Of a DNA stretch of 64,000 nucleotides, positions 43,908 to 54,385 are shown in pieces. The position numbers were made by a program, and so were the translations under genes. Every line of letters begins with the position of its first letter. Positions within the stretch are counted from its first letter, which is position 1. The stretch covers positions 62,001 through 126,000 of the forward strand of contig NZ_BGZH01000001.1 of the NCBI RefSeq assembly GCF_009617755.1, given 5' to 3'. The DNA is from Marinobacter salsuginis. GTDB lineage: Bacteria > Pseudomonadota > Gammaproteobacteria > Pseudomonadales > Oleiphilaceae. Under the pieces are notes generated by a model. That model was given only the letters and a program-made list of their open reading frames with translations. It had not been told where the DNA came from and did not search any database.

Positions 43908-44705
43908 TCACTTACGCTTGCTTAGGGACGAACCGCTCCGGCTGCAGCCCCGGGAGGCGCCAACGGTGCCAGTCCCCGGCAAGGCAATGACCTTGCTTTG
44001 TCGCCAGACAGGGCGTCTTGGCAGCCGTGCATGCACGCGTTTTTTGGCAAGGATACAGTAATAGGCGCCCACTGGCAGGAGTCGATTTCCCGACAGGCGA
44101 TCATCGATACGGGACCGTGGCTTTCGTCCGGCGCGTTGGAGAGGCGCTCGGAAGAACCTCGTGACGGACGCCTCGACATTGAAGCCCAGCAGGTGAAGCC
44201 AGTCTTCCATCCGACCGCGCAACAGGAAACGACCGCCCCATGGGCCTTCGCTACTCCTGGTGATCAGTTTCCGTGCTCCCCAGAGGCTGAGCGGATTGAA
44301 TCCAAACAAAGCCATGGTCCCTTCTCCGCGAAGCACACGCGCTGCCTCCCGAATCACCTGATGCGGATAGGGTGAAAAATCCGCAGCGTGGTGCAGCACC
44401 ACCAGATCCATGGAGTCACCTGGAAAGGCCAACTCGTCAGCATCGCAAATGGCGACTCCCTCGGGGATGTGGGGATACCATCGCGGCGTTGTCATGATCT
44501 TCTGGGAGAAATCCGTTCCCGTAGCCAGTGGCAGGCGGTGGCTGATGCTTACCTGCAATTGTCTGGCGCCAGTGAGGCGCTGAAGCTCAGCATCCACAAA
44601 CCGCCTCTGGTCTGCCAGAAGTGCCCGCCCCAGCGGGGTCTGGAACCAGCGCTCAAAGCTTTCATGTCTGGCGGAATAATCAACTGCGTCGGATTCACTC
44701 ACCAA
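43908..44705 (-). CDS. Class I SAM-dependent methyltransferase
   Basis: This 265-residue protein resembles the methyltransferase encoded between gloB and rnhA in Pseudomonas. It has a methyltransferase-like core around residues 85-140 (GVAICDADELAFPGDSMDLVVLHHAADFSPYPHQVIREAARVL), but the glycine-rich SAM loop is poorly conserved, and the C-terminus is basic and disordered. TTG at 44703-44705 is used as the start, with GGGAG seven bases upstream; the alternative GTG three bases later is ten away. The substrate is unknown. It is divergent from gloB. Confidence 0.8.
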   Translation of the reverse strand: MVSESDAVDYSARHESFERWFQTPLGRALLADQRRFVDAELQRLTGARQLQVSISHRLPLATGTDFSQKIMTTPRWYPHIPEGVAICDADELAFPGDSMDLVVLHHAADFSPYPHQVIREAARVLRGEGTMALFGFNPLSLWGARKLITRSSEGPWGGRFLLRGRMEDWLHLLGFNVEASVTRFFRAPLQRAGRKPRSRIDDRLSGNRLLPVGAYYCILAKKRVHARLPRRPVWRQSKVIALPGTGTVGASRGCSRSGSSLSKRK

Positions 44706-44798
44706 AGCGGCACTCCCGGAAGCCGGAACCTGTGGTTGGGGCCTTGTATTTAATGCTCTATCATATCAGTCACATTCGATAAGCACATGTGGGGCCCT

Positions 44799-45593
44799 AT
44801 GTTGACCATTTCTGCCATACCCGCGTTCAGTGACAACTATATCTGGTGCCTTTCGGACACCAACAGCGATAAAGCGTTGATTGTGGACCCGGGGCAGGCT
44901 CAACCGGTTCTGGACCACCTGGCCGCGAACAACCTGACACTGGACACCATCCTTGTGACCCATCACCACCCGGACCACGTTGGCGGCGTCAAAGAGCTGG
45001 TTTCCCGTTTTCCGGATTGCCGTGTCACCGGCCCCGCGGACTCCCCCTATAAAGGTAGTACCAACCTGGTTCACCCGGGCGACGAGGTGATCTGGGGGGA
45101 AATCACTTTCCAGGTGCTGGGCGTACCCGGTCATACCCTGGACCACATAGCCTATTTCACGGATGTAGAGGTTCAGGGCCGGCCAGTTCTGTTCTGCGGC
45201 GATACCCTGTTTGTCTGTGGTTGCGGTCGCCTGTTCGAGGGTTCTCCTGAGCAAATGCGCCAATCGCTCCAGACCCTGAGGGCCCTGCCGGGTAAAACCG
45301 CGGTTTATTGCGCCCACGAATATACCCTCGCCAATCTCCGTTTCGCCAGAAGCTGGCTCCCTGAAGACGAGGGACTGCGGGATTTCGAGCAGCAGTGCCA
45401 GGCCGCTCGTAATGAGGGAAGGCCCACCGTCCCCTCGGTACTGGATGACGAGAAACGGCTGAATCCATTTCTCCGCTGGGATGATCCGGCTGTCGTGGAT
45501 TCGGCCCGAGCCTATTGTGCGAGCCACGGTCTGCCGGCGGATTCCGAAAACGCCATCTTTGCGGCCATACGCCACGGCAAGGATAACTTCTGA
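44799..45593 (+). CDS. gloB: Hydroxyacylglutathione hydrolase (glyoxalase II)
   Basis: GloB hydrolyses S-lactoylglutathione to lactate and glutathione in methylglyoxal detoxification. The protein has the metallo-beta-lactamase metal motif [10 protein letters not shown] (His55, His57, Asp59, His60), the [11 protein letters not shown] and [17 protein letters not shown] segments and the C-terminal [12 protein letters not shown] start at ATG 44799 ([16 protein letters not shown]), the canonical GloB beginning, rather than the ATG 12 bases earlier. The 264-residue length fits the family. A weak hairpin (45620-45642) lies after its stop. Confidence 0.94.
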   Translation: MLTISAIPAFSDNYIWCLSDTNSDKALIVDPGQAQPVLDHLAANNLTLDTILVTHHHPDHVGGVKELVSRFPDCRVTGPADSPYKGSTNLVHPGDEVIWGEITFQVLGVPGHTLDHIAYFTDVEVQGRPVLFCGDTLFVCGCGRLFEGSPEQMRQSLQTLRALPGKTAVYCAHEYTLANLRFARSWLPEDEGLRDFEQQCQAARNEGRPTVPSVLDDEKRLNPFLRWDDPAVVDSARAYCASHGLPADSENAIFAAIRHGKDNF

Positions 45594-45646
45594 CGGCCTG
45601 CGCTACGCACTTAACAAATCCTCTCAGAGCCGTAACGAGAGGTTTC

Positions 45647-45676
45647 TTGACCCTTTAAAAAGCGGTCCCATAGAAT
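45647..45676 (+). promoter_or_regulatory. Sigma-70 promoter of mltD
   Basis: TTGACC (45647-45652), an 18-base spacer and TAGAAT (45671-45676) lie about 85 bases upstream of mltD. Each hexamer matches consensus at five of six positions. Confidence 0.6.
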
Positions 45677-45761
45677 CGTTTCAACTTTGTTACCGTAAAT
45701 TATTCAATACGCCGGGTTTTCAGTTGCTGAGTCCGGCCTCAACCTGAAACCGGATGCCTTT

Positions 45762-47468
45762 ATGTCGGTCAGTCGATTGTCCTTGATGTTTTTCGCCGGA
45801 GCCTTGGCCAGCGGCTGCAGTAGCCTGATCAATCAGGGCGAGGAAAGCCCCCTGAACACTCAGGAAGTTGCCGTTGCCGCTGGCGACGAGGGGCTGAAAA
45901 AAGCCGTTGAAACCGGAGAGAACGTCGACGTCGCTCGCAACGAGCCGCTTGACGAAGCCATTGCGCCCGAACTCAAGGACGCTGCCAGGGATGCCCGGGA
46001 GAAGCTCGACAATCCGGTACAGAAAACAACAGAAGCAGAAGCAGAAGCGGTCGAGCAGGACCTGTGGGCCAGGCTTCGCTCCGGATTCGTACTGGATCAT
46101 GATATCGACCATGAGCGCGTCCGGGACCAGTTAAACTGGTATGCCCGCCATCCCGGTTACATCGACCGGGTGGTGGAGCGTGGTAGCCGCTACCTGCACT
46201 ACATTGTCAATGAGACTGAAAAGCGCGGCCTGCCGGCCGAGTATGCCCTGCTCCCCATTGTTGAGAGCGCGTTCGATCCCTTCGCCTATTCCCATGGCCG
46301 GGCCGCCGGTCTCTGGCAGTTCATTCCGTCGACAGGAAAGTACTTCGGCCTTACCCAGAGCTGGTGGCACGATGAGCGTCGGGACGTTATTGCCGCTACC
46401 GATGCCGCCCTCACCTACCTTGACCGTCTGGCGAACCGGTTTGACGGCGACCATACCCTGGCCCTGGCCGCCTACAATAGCGGTGGTGGCACGGTTTCCA
46501 GCGCCATGCGCCGGAATCGTAACAGCAACAAGCCGACCGACTTCTGGTCATTGCAGTTGCCGCGGGAAACCCGCCATTACGTTCCCAAGCTGATTGCGCT
46601 GGCGAAAATATTCGATAATCCCGAGGCCTATGGCATAGAGCTGCCATCACTGAAGGACGAGCCCTACTTCGAGATTGTTGAAACAGGCTCCCAGCTGGAT
46701 CTCGCCCAGGCTGCTGAACTGGCCGGTGTCGATGTGGACGAAATCTACCTGCTCAACCCCTCCTACAACCGTTGGGCAACCTCCCCGGACGGCCCTCACC
46801 GGCTGCTTGTTCCGGTTCAGAACGCCGAGAAATTCCGCACGGCATTGGCCCAGATTCCTGCAAATCAGCGGGTCTCCTGGCGCAACTATAAGGTCAAATC
46901 CGGCGACAGCCTGAATTCAATTTCCCGTAAATTCTCGACGACTCCATCTGTATTGCAGCAGGTGAACAACCTGGACGGCGATCTGATCCGCATTGGCCAG
47001 CGCCTTATGATCCCGTCCGCGTCCAAGGGTAGTGACGCTTACGCCCTGAGCGCCTCCCAGCGCCTCGAGCGCAAACAGGAGCGTAAGCGAGAAGGAAACA
47101 AGGTGCGCTACACCGTTCGCAAAGGCGATACCTTCTGGGACATTGCCCGGGAGCACCGGGTTTCTGTGCGTGAAGTAGCTGCCTGGAATGGTATGGCTCC
47201 CGGTGACCCGCTGATCCCGGGCAAGGAACTGGTCATCTGGTCCAAAACCAGTCAGCCCACGATGGTGGCAGCCAATAGTACTCGCGGCAAAGCCATGGTG
47301 CGCAAAGTCGGCTATCGGGTACGCAAAGGCGATTCTCTGGCCCGGATTGCCAGCCGTTTTTCCGTGAATGTGCGGGACATCGCAAGCTGGAATGACCTGA
47401 ATACGGCCCGTTATCTGCAACCCGGGCAAAGTCTGGTACTCTACGTTGATATCCGAAACAGTCCCTGA
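45762..47468 (+). CDS. mltD: Membrane-bound lytic murein transglycosylase D
   Basis: MltD cleaves peptidoglycan glycan strands, forming anhydromuramyl ends. The 568-residue product starts with a signal peptide and lipobox-like site (ALASGC, Cys19; the -3 residue is Ala rather than Leu), so it is probably an outer-membrane lipoprotein. The SLT domain spans about 120-290 with catalytic Glu168 in PIVESAFDPFAYSHGRAAGLWQFIPSTG. Three LysM repeats follow at about 376-420, 448-493 and 517-562, separated by basic linkers; the number is one more than in the E. coli protein as I recall it. It begins a unit leading into yejA. Confidence 0.93.
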   Translation: MSVSRLSLMFFAGALASGCSSLINQGEESPLNTQEVAVAAGDEGLKKAVETGENVDVARNEPLDEAIAPELKDAARDAREKLDNPVQKTTEAEAEAVEQDLWARLRSGFVLDHDIDHERVRDQLNWYARHPGYIDRVVERGSRYLHYIVNETEKRGLPAEYALLPIVESAFDPFAYSHGRAAGLWQFIPSTGKYFGLTQSWWHDERRDVIAATDAALTYLDRLANRFDGDHTLALAAYNSGGGTVSSAMRRNRNSNKPTDFWSLQLPRETRHYVPKLIALAKIFDNPEAYGIELPSLKDEPYFEIVETGSQLDLAQAAELAGVDVDEIYLLNPSYNRWATSPDGPHRLLVPVQNAEKFRTALAQIPANQRVSWRNYKVKSGDSLNSISRKFSTTPSVLQQVNNLDGDLIRIGQRLMIPSASKGSDAYALSASQRLERKQERKREGNKVRYTVRKGDTFWDIAREHRVSVREVAAWNGMAPGDPLIPGKELVIWSKTSQPTMVAANSTRGKAMVRKVGYRVRKGDSLARIASRFSVNVRDIASWNDLNTARYLQPGQSLVLYVDIRNSP

Positions 47469-47480
47469 CGTGCGAGACTT

Positions 47481-49304
47481 ATGACAAGAACACGGAAAGC
47501 CCCATCCCTTACGTCGTTTTTTTCAGCCCTGGCTCTGATTGCCACACCGTTCATTTCTCCATTTTCCGCCGCCCAAGAGGCAATGCCAGCACATGGCATT
47601 GCCATGCACGGAGACACCAAATACCCCTCAGGTTTCAGTCATTTTGACTATGTGAATCCGAACGCCCCGAAAGGCGGTATACTAAAGATGGCCGTTGTCG
47701 CAAACGGTTTCGACTCCTTTAATCCGTTCGATATCCGGGGTGTGGCGGCAGCAGGTATCAGCACCTATCTCTACGACACCCTGCTGGAATCCTCGGATGA
47801 TGAACCCTTTTCTGCCTACGGCCTGATTGCCGAATCCCTGGAAACCCCTGAAGACCGGAGCTACGTGGTATTCAATATCCGGGAACAGGCGAAATTCCAC
47901 GATGGCGAAGCCATTACCGCAGAAGATGTGAAATTCTCGTTCGAAACCCTGACAACCAAGGGGCACCCCTTCTTTCGAAACTACTACGCCGACGTCAGTT
48001 CGGTGACGGTAGAGGGCCCCCGCCGGGTACGTTTTGATTTCAGCGATACCAGCAACCGGGAGCTGCCGCTGATTCTGGGCCAGATGCCGATCTTGCCGGC
48101 GCACTACTGGGCCGATCGTGAGTTTGGCAAGAACGGGCTCAATCCGCCGGTGGGCAGTGGCCCCTACCGGATCGGCGACTTCGAGGCAGGCCGGTCCATA
48201 ACCTATGAGCGGGTAAAGGACTACTGGGCCAAAGACATCGGGGTCCGGAAGGGCCGGTTCAACTTCGACCAGATCACCTACGATTACTACACCGATGACA
48301 CCGTGGCCCTTGAAGCCTTCAAAGCGGGCAGTTTCGATTTCCGTCTGGAGTCTTCCGCCAAGAACTGGGCAACGGCCTACACTGGTGAACGGTTTGAAAA
48401 TGGCACCATTATCAAGGAAGCCATTGAACACCACCGCCCCTCGGGTATGCAGGGTTTCGCCTTCAATACCCGCCGTAAGGTGTTTTCCGACCCACTTGTG
48501 CGAAAAGCCCTGGCCTATGGCTTTGATTTCCAGTGGGCCAACAAGAACCTGTTCTTTGACCAGTACACCCGCACGGACAGCTATTTCGAGAATAGCGACC
48601 TGGCTTCCTCTGGGCTGCCAGAAGGTCGGGAACTTGAGATACTGGAGCCCTACCGGGATCAGCTCCCCGAAGAGGTCTTCACAGAAGAGTATCAGCCGCC
48701 CACAACAGAGGGTCAGCAGGGATTGCGAGAAAATCTCAGGACAGCCATGGAGCTGCTGAAGTCAGCGGGCTATGAGATCCGGGACGGCAAAATGGTACAC
48801 GGAGAGTCCGGCGAACCACTGGCGTTCGAAATACTGCTGTTCCAGAAGAGTTTCGAGCGGGTGGTGTTACCCTTCAAGAACAACCTCGGCCGGCTTGGCA
48901 TTGATATCACTGTCCGCCTGGTAGACAGCAACCAGTATATCCAGCGTTTGCGGGAATTCGATTTTGACTTGATCACCCAGGTGTTCGGCCAGTCGGATTC
49001 ACCGGGCAACGAGCAGCGGGAATACTGGCATTCTTCTACCGTGGACGCCAAAGGCTCACGGAACTACATGGGCGTTAGCGATCCAGTGATCGACGAGCTC
49101 GTAAGCATGGTGATTCAGGCCCCCGATCGCGAGGAGCTGGTGCACCGGGTTCGTGCGCTGGACCGGGTTCTGCTGCACCACCACTATGTGATTCCCCACT
49201 GGCACCTGAGAAGCGATCGCGTCGCCTACTGGAACCATCTGCAACGTCCGGCGGAGACGCCCAAGAACGGCATCGACCTGGACAACTGGTGGGCGAAGCC
49301 CTGA
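47481..49304 (+). CDS. yejA: YejA-type peptide-binding protein of an ABC importer
   Basis: The 607-residue protein is a periplasmic solute-binding protein of the peptide/nickel family. The first 35 or so residues form a signal peptide, and the mature protein contains MHGDTKYPSGFSHFDYVNPNAPKGGILKMAV, FDSFNPFDIRGVAAAG and ISTYLYDTLLESSDDEPF, all typical of YejA. It lies 12 bases after mltD and 15 before yejB. The YejABEF system imports oligopeptides, including microcin C in E. coli. The actual ligand here is not readable. Confidence 0.93.
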   Translation: MTRTRKAPSLTSFFSALALIATPFISPFSAAQEAMPAHGIAMHGDTKYPSGFSHFDYVNPNAPKGGILKMAVVANGFDSFNPFDIRGVAAAGISTYLYDTLLESSDDEPFSAYGLIAESLETPEDRSYVVFNIREQAKFHDGEAITAEDVKFSFETLTTKGHPFFRNYYADVSSVTVEGPRRVRFDFSDTSNRELPLILGQMPILPAHYWADREFGKNGLNPPVGSGPYRIGDFEAGRSITYERVKDYWAKDIGVRKGRFNFDQITYDYYTDDTVALEAFKAGSFDFRLESSAKNWATAYTGERFENGTIIKEAIEHHRPSGMQGFAFNTRRKVFSDPLVRKALAYGFDFQWANKNLFFDQYTRTDSYFENSDLASSGLPEGRELEILEPYRDQLPEEVFTEEYQPPTTEGQQGLRENLRTAMELLKSAGYEIRDGKMVHGESGEPLAFEILLFQKSFERVVLPFKNNLGRLGIDITVRLVDSNQYIQRLREFDFDLITQVFGQSDSPGNEQREYWHSSTVDAKGSRNYMGVSDPVIDELVSMVIQAPDREELVHRVRALDRVLLHHHYVIPHWHLRSDRVAYWNHLQRPAETPKNGIDLDNWWAKP

Positions 49305-49319
49305 GGAAAACGCCGCTAA

Positions 49320-50405
49320 ATGGGCATCTATATACTCAGGCGTCTGGCACTGATCATTCCCACGCTGATCGGGATCATGCTGCTCAACTTTGTTATCGTG
49401 CAGGCCGCTCCGGGCGGCCCGGTTGAGCAGTTAATTGCGGAAATGGAAGGCCATGGAGGCAGCGCCCTTGCCCGGGCCTCTGGCGGCGGTACCGGTGGCG
49501 AGGTGGCCGATTCTTCCGGCGACACCCGTGGCTCCCGGGGCATACCGGACGAACTCCTGAAGGAAATCGAAGTCATGTATGGCTTCGACAAGCCGGCCCA
49601 CGAACGCTTCTTCAAGATGCTCGGCGATTACGCCACCTTCAACTTCGGCGATTCCTTTTTTCGCGAGAAAAGCGTCATTGAGCTGATTCTGGACAAGATG
49701 CCCGTATCCATCTCACTGGGCCTCTGGTCGACGCTGATTATCTATTTCATATCCATTCCCCTGGGCATCCGCAAAGCGGTCACTGACGGCTCCCGGTTCG
49801 ATGTCTGGACCAGTTCGGCCATTGTGGTGGGCTATGCGATCCCCGGCTTCCTGTTTGCCATACTCCTCATCGTGCTGTTCGCCGGCGGCAGTTACTTTGA
49901 CTGGTTCCCGCTTCGCGGCCTTACTTCGTCCAATTTCGACGAGCTTACCTGGTACCAGAAAATCGGGGATTACTTCTGGCACCTGGCGTTGCCAGTGACT
50001 GCAAACGTGATTGGCGGTTTTGCCACCCTCACCCTGCTCACCAAGAACTCGTTCCTGGATGAAATCGGAAAACAGTACGTGGTGACCGCCTGCGCCAAAG
50101 GGCTGGACCAGAAAGAGGTGCTCTACGGGCATGTGTTCCGCAACGCCATGCTGATCGTGATTGCCAGTTTGCCGGGTGTTCTGGTCGCCCTCTTCTTTAC
50201 GGGCTCACTGCTTATCGAGGTCATCTTCTCCCTCGACGGGCTCGGATTGCTGGGTTTTGAGGCCGCCCTGAATCGTGACTACCCGGTGATCTTCGGCACC
50301 CTGTATATCTTTACCCTGATGGGGCTCATCCTGAAGCTGATCAGCGACATCACCTATGTCCTGGTCGATCCCCGGATCGATTTTGAAAGCCGGGAGGGTG
50401 CGTGA
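49320..50405 (+). CDS. yejB: YejB-type ABC permease
   Basis: This 361-residue inner-membrane permease has an N-terminal segment [24 protein letters not shown], a long periplasmic loop that includes a Gly/Ser-rich stretch (about 52-75), and five or so further membrane segments with the coupling sequence [27 protein letters not shown]. It ends in [11 protein letters not shown]. The stop overlaps yejE by four bases. It forms the channel with YejE, energised by YejF. Confidence 0.93.
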   Translation: MGIYILRRLALIIPTLIGIMLLNFVIVQAAPGGPVEQLIAEMEGHGGSALARASGGGTGGEVADSSGDTRGSRGIPDELLKEIEVMYGFDKPAHERFFKMLGDYATFNFGDSFFREKSVIELILDKMPVSISLGLWSTLIIYFISIPLGIRKAVTDGSRFDVWTSSAIVVGYAIPGFLFAILLIVLFAGGSYFDWFPLRGLTSSNFDELTWYQKIGDYFWHLALPVTANVIGGFATLTLLTKNSFLDEIGKQYVVTACAKGLDQKEVLYGHVFRNAMLIVIASLPGVLVALFFTGSLLIEVIFSLDGLGLLGFEAALNRDYPVIFGTLYIFTLMGLILKLISDITYVLVDPRIDFESREGA

Positions 50406-51430
50406 GTTTCCTTTCCCTGACTCCAATCCAGCAGAGACGCCTGCGTAACTTCCGGAAAAACCGGCGTGGTTTCTGGTCGTTGTGGATCTTTCTGGCTCTG
50501 TTCGGTCTGTCACTGGCGGCCGAGCTGATTGCCAACGATTCTCCGCTGATCGTCTCCTATAAGGGTGACCTGTATTTTCCGGTTATCCAGTCGGTACCAG
50601 AAGAGACCTTTGGTGGTTTTCTGCCCACGGAGGCGGATTATCGGGACCCGTTTATCTCAGATGAGATCAGTGCCAATGGCTGGATGGTCTGGCCACCCAT
50701 CCGGTTCAGCTACAACACCATCAATTACGATCTTGAGGTGCCCTCACCGGCGCCACCCAGTGCCGAGAACTGGCTCGGCACCGACGACCAGGGCCGGGAT
50801 GTTGCCGCCCGGGTGATTTACGGTTTCCGCATCTCGGTTCTGTTTGGTCTTACCCTGACCATTGCAAGCTGCATTGTTGGCGTTGTTGTCGGTGCTATCC
50901 TGGGCTTTTACGGCGGAAAGATCGATCTGCTGGGACAGCGGTTTATCGAGATCTGGTCTGGGTTGCCGGTTCTGTATCTGCTGATCATTCTGTCCAGTAT
51001 TGTGCAGCCAAACTTCTGGTGGCTGCTGGGCATCATGCTGCTGTTCAGCTGGATGGGTCTGGTGGATGTGGTCCGGGCGGAATTCCTCCGGGCCCGCAAC
51101 TTCGAGTACGTCAAAGCGGCCCGAGCGCTCGGGCTGGACAACCGCAAGATTATGTTCCGGCATATCCTGCCAAACGCCATGGTGGCCACCCTCACCTTTC
51201 TGCCGTTCATTCTTACCGGAGCGATTACTGGGCTGACCTCCCTGGATTTCCTTGGCTTCGGTCTGCCCTCTGGTTCGCCCTCGCTGGGTGAACTGATCGC
51301 CCAGGGCAAGGCCAATCTGCATGCCCCCTGGCTGGGCATTTCTGCTTTTGTCTCGTTGTCGCTGATGCTCACCCTGCTGGTGTTTGTTGGCGAAGCCGTG
51401 CGCGATGCCTTTGATCCCAGGAAGAGCTGA
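50402..51430 (+). CDS. yejE: YejE-type ABC permease
   Basis: The start is GTG (50402), overlapping the yejB stop by four bases. The 342-residue protein has an N-terminal membrane segment, a sizeable periplasmic region and about six helices. EAA-type coupling motifs are [73 protein letters not shown] is typical of dipeptide-family second permeases. The start residues [23 protein letters not shown] match known YejE proteins. Confidence 0.93.
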   Translation: MSFLSLTPIQQRRLRNFRKNRRGFWSLWIFLALFGLSLAAELIANDSPLIVSYKGDLYFPVIQSVPEETFGGFLPTEADYRDPFISDEISANGWMVWPPIRFSYNTINYDLEVPSPAPPSAENWLGTDDQGRDVAARVIYGFRISVLFGLTLTIASCIVGVVVGAILGFYGGKIDLLGQRFIEIWSGLPVLYLLIILSSIVQPNFWWLLGIMLLFSWMGLVDVVRAEFLRARNFEYVKAARALGLDNRKIMFRHILPNAMVATLTFLPFILTGAITGLTSLDFLGFGLPSGSPSLGELIAQGKANLHAPWLGISAFVSLSLMLTLLVFVGEAVRDAFDPRKS

Positions 51431-51431
51431 T

Positions 51432-53036
51432 ATGAACCAACTGCTTCAGATCTCAGATCTCTCCATCTGTTTCGATCAGGGGCCCGCAGCGGTCGAATCG
51501 CTATCGCTGGCTATTCGGGAAGGAGAAACCCTGGCGCTAGTAGGCGAAAGCGGCTCCGGAAAATCCATTTCCGCGCTTTCGATCCTTCGGCTTCTTGATG
51601 CACGCCACGCCAGCTACCCCAGCGGGCAAATCCGGTACCGGGGCGAAGACCTGCTGGCTGCTACAGAAAAGCGAATGCGCCAGATTCGTGGCCGGGAGAT
51701 CGGCATGATCTTCCAGGAACCGATGACATCCCTGAATCCGTTGCACACCGTGGAAAAGCAGATTGGCGAAACCCTGGAGCTGCACAAGGGGATGCGTGGT
51801 CCCCAGGCCAGGCAGCGATGCCTGGAACTGCTGAACCTTGTGGGGATACAGAATCCGGAGTCCAAGCTGTGTGCTTACCCTCACCAGTTGTCGGGCGGAC
51901 AGAAGCAGCGTGTGATGATCGCCATGGCCCTGGCCAACGAGCCAGACCTGTTGATCGCGGATGAGCCCACCACCGCGCTGGATGTCACCGTCCAGAAGCA
52001 GGTTCTGGAGCTGCTCCGGGATCTGCAGAAGAAACTGGGAATGGCCATCCTTCTGATCACCCACGATCTGACCATCGTACGACGCTACGCAGACCGGGTG
52101 GCGGTGATGGAGCGCGGAAAGCTCGTGGAAGAAGCCGATACCAACACCCTTTTCGCCAGCCCACAGCATGCCTACACCCGAAAGCTGCTGGATGCCGAAC
52201 CTCCGGAAGCGCCCCTGCCCCCTGGAAAACACGCAGAGCCGTTGCTGGCCGTCGAGAACCTGGACGTGCGCTTCCCGATCAGCAAAAGCCTTCTGGGCAA
52301 GGTAAAGGAATCCTTCCACGCCGTCCAAGGTGCGGATTTCCAGCTCGGTCGGGGAGAAACTCTTGGTATTGTCGGGGAAAGCGGCAGCGGCAAAACCACC
52401 ATAGGCCATGCCTTGCTGAAGCTTACCGCAAGCACTGGAAGTATCCGCCTTGCCGGCGAAGAACTGGCATTTCTCAACCAGAAGGAATTCCGGCCCTGGC
52501 GTCGGCGTGTCCAGATCGTCTTCCAGGACCCGTTCGGTAGCCTGAGCCCGAGAATGTCCATCGCAGAAATCGTCCGCGAGGGGCTGGAGATCCACGATGC
52601 GGATAACGCCGCCGAACACGATGGGAAAGTCATACGTGCGCTGACCGATGTCGGCCTGGATCCCGAGGCGCGTCACCGGTACCCCCATGAATTCTCCGGC
52701 GGCCAGCGTCAGCGCATTGCCATTGCCCGGGCACTGGTACTGCAGCCCGACCTGATCATTCTGGATGAACCCACTTCTGCCCTGGACCGCACGGTACAGA
52801 AGCAGGTCATTGAACTGTTGAGGGATATCCAGTCCCGTTATGGTCTAAGCTATATCTTTATCAGCCATGACCTGGCCGTTGTACGCGCCCTGAGCCACAA
52901 ACTCCTGGTTCTACAACACGGCCGGATCGTGGAATACGGTAATGCGGATGAGATCTTCCATTCACCTCGCGCGGACTACACCCGTGAGCTGCTGAGTGCC
53001 GCGTTCTTTTACCAGAACACAACTACGACTATTTGA
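51432..53036 (+). CDS. yejF: YejF-type double ABC ATPase
   Basis: YejF is the ATPase of the Yej importer with two nucleotide-binding domains. The 534-residue protein has Walker A GESGSGKS and the signature [15 protein letters not shown] with Walker [13 protein letters not shown] in the first half. In the second half it has [33 protein letters not shown] and [12 protein letters not shown]. Start: ATG 51432, one base after the yejE stop with AGGAAG upstream; a longer frame from 51384 runs into yejE. The C-terminus ends [20 protein letters not shown]. It is the last gene of the operon before fabI. Confidence 0.94.
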   Translation: MNQLLQISDLSICFDQGPAAVESLSLAIREGETLALVGESGSGKSISALSILRLLDARHASYPSGQIRYRGEDLLAATEKRMRQIRGREIGMIFQEPMTSLNPLHTVEKQIGETLELHKGMRGPQARQRCLELLNLVGIQNPESKLCAYPHQLSGGQKQRVMIAMALANEPDLLIADEPTTALDVTVQKQVLELLRDLQKKLGMAILLITHDLTIVRRYADRVAVMERGKLVEEADTNTLFASPQHAYTRKLLDAEPPEAPLPPGKHAEPLLAVENLDVRFPISKSLLGKVKESFHAVQGADFQLGRGETLGIVGESGSGKTTIGHALLKLTASTGSIRLAGEELAFLNQKEFRPWRRRVQIVFQDPFGSLSPRMSIAEIVREGLEIHDADNAAEHDGKVIRALTDVGLDPEARHRYPHEFSGGQRQRIAIARALVLQPDLIILDEPTSALDRTVQKQVIELLRDIQSRYGLSYIFISHDLAVVRALSHKLLVLQHGRIVEYGNADEIFHSPRADYTRELLSAAFFYQNTTTTI

Positions 53037-53101
53037 GCGTTACCCCGGCCAGAGCACTCAGGGATAATGCACCCAAATCAGGAACACAGGGAGAACGACC
53101 C

Positions 53102-53887
53102 ATGGGAATCCTCAGTGGCAAAAAAGCACTGATCGTTGGCGTAGCCAGCAAACTGTCCATTGCTTACGGCATCGCCGAGGCATTTGCCCGCGAAGGCGCT
53201 GAACTGGCTTTCACCTACCAGAACGAAAAGCTCCAGCCACGTGTTGAGAAATTCGCCGAGCAATGGGGCAGCACACTGACCTTCCCCTGCGATGTTGCCA
53301 GCGATGAAGAGATTGAAAATGTCTTCAAGGAACTGGGCAAGCACTGGGACAATATCGACATTATTGTTCATGCCGTTGGCTATGCTCCGGGTCACGAGCT
53401 GGACGGCAACTATGTTGACGTTACCACCCGTGACGGGTTCCGTATTGCACACGACATCAGCTCCTACAGCTTCGTGGCCCTGGCCAAGGGCGCCCGCAGC
53501 ATGATGCACGAGGGCAGCTCGCTCATTACCCTGAGTTACCTGGGCGCCGAGCGGGTTCTGCAGAATTACAACGTAATGGGCCTGGCCAAGGCATCCCTGG
53601 AAGCCAACGTTCGTTACATGGCTGCCAGCCTGGGCCGTGATGGTATTCGCGTTAACGGCATTTCCGCCGGCCCGATCAAGACCCTGGCTGCCTCCGGTAT
53701 CAAGAGCTTCCGCAAGATGCTGGCTGAAAACGCCAAACGCGCACCGCTGCGCCGCAACGTCACCATCGACGAAGTGGGCAACGCCGCCGCGTTCCTGGGC
53801 TCCGATATGGCCTCCGGTATTACCGGCGAGATCATGTACGTGGACGCGGGCTTCAACATTACCGGAATGGCGGAACTGGAAGAGTAA
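53102..53887 (+). CDS. fabI: Enoyl-[acyl-carrier-protein] reductase (NADH) FabI
   Basis: FabI reduces the enoyl-ACP double bond in fatty-acid elongation. The 261-residue protein has [23 protein letters not shown], and the active-site residues fall exactly on E. coli numbers: Gly93, Tyr146, Tyr156 and Lys163, the last two in the Y-x6-K motif YNVMGLAK. Gly93 is unmutated, so triclosan sensitivity is expected. The start is ATG 53102 with GGGAG about nine bases upstream; a longer frame from 53033 is not conserved. It follows yejF by 65 bases and ends with a strong terminator. Confidence 0.96.
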   Translation: MGILSGKKALIVGVASKLSIAYGIAEAFAREGAELAFTYQNEKLQPRVEKFAEQWGSTLTFPCDVASDEEIENVFKELGKHWDNIDIIVHAVGYAPGHELDGNYVDVTTRDGFRIAHDISSYSFVALAKGARSMMHEGSSLITLSYLGAERVLQNYNVMGLAKASLEANVRYMAASLGRDGIRVNGISAGPIKTLAASGIKSFRKMLAENAKRAPLRRNVTIDEVGNAAAFLGSDMASGITGEIMYVDAGFNITGMAELEE

Positions 53888-53907
53888 GTTTCCGTTCCCG
53901 GATAGGA

Positions 53908-53934
53908 AGAGCCGGCTTTATGCCGGCTCTTTTC
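53908..53934 (+). terminator. Rho-independent terminator of fabI
   Basis: AGAGCCGGC (53908-53916) pairs with GCCGGCTCT (53922-53930) across a five-base loop and ends in a short T-run. It also serves as the boundary for the convergent PilZ gene. Confidence 0.85.
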
Positions 53935-53955
53935 GTTAAACGGGGTGGTGTTTCG

Positions 53956-54360
53956 TCAACCCTGGTCCATCGCGGACGCCACAGCCTCTACCCATTCAAC
54001 GTAGGCGGTTTCATCGGATTCGATGATCCGCACGCCCACCAGGAACCCCGACTCATTCGGCCTGCACCAGACCACCTCGACCATCAAGGTGAAAGGCTCG
54101 TTATGGTTACCGAGTGATACGCCTGCTGGTAACAGGGCGCCAAGGGACAGGGGCTCCCCGGAAGACAAACAAAGGCCGCTCGCAGAAATATCCCGAATTC
54201 CGCAGACAAGCTCCGTGGCCTCCGGCGTTTCCTCTTCCGGTAAGCCGGATTCAAGTTCGAGAACTGCACGGGCTCTGGCGGTCAGGCGGTAATCAGCGCG
54301 GTTGTCCTTCTCAAAGGGAGGATCATTCCGGGTTCCAAAGGTGTAATCGTTGTCTGCCAT
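53956..54360 (-). CDS. PilZ domain protein
   Basis: The 134-residue protein has the PilZ c-di-GMP binding signature: the RxxxR motif (Arg21 to Arg25, RADYR) and, downstream, D-x-S-x-x-G (Asp57 to Gly62, DISASG). Both are complete, so binding of cyclic di-GMP is plausible. I start at ATG 54360: AGGA lies about nine bases upstream and the start is at a sensible distance from the domain, whereas the longer frame to 54480 has no support. It lies just downstream of the DUF1631-like gene on the same strand. The output partner is unknown. Confidence 0.85.
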   Translation of the reverse strand: MADNDYTFGTRNDPPFEKDNRADYRLTARARAVLELESGLPEEETPEATELVCGIRDISASGLCLSSGEPLSLGALLPAGVSLGNHNEPFTLMVEVVWCRPNESGFLVGVRIIESDETAYVEWVEAVASAMDQG

Positions 54361-54385
54361 TGTTATTTTTCCTGCTTCGGCAATA

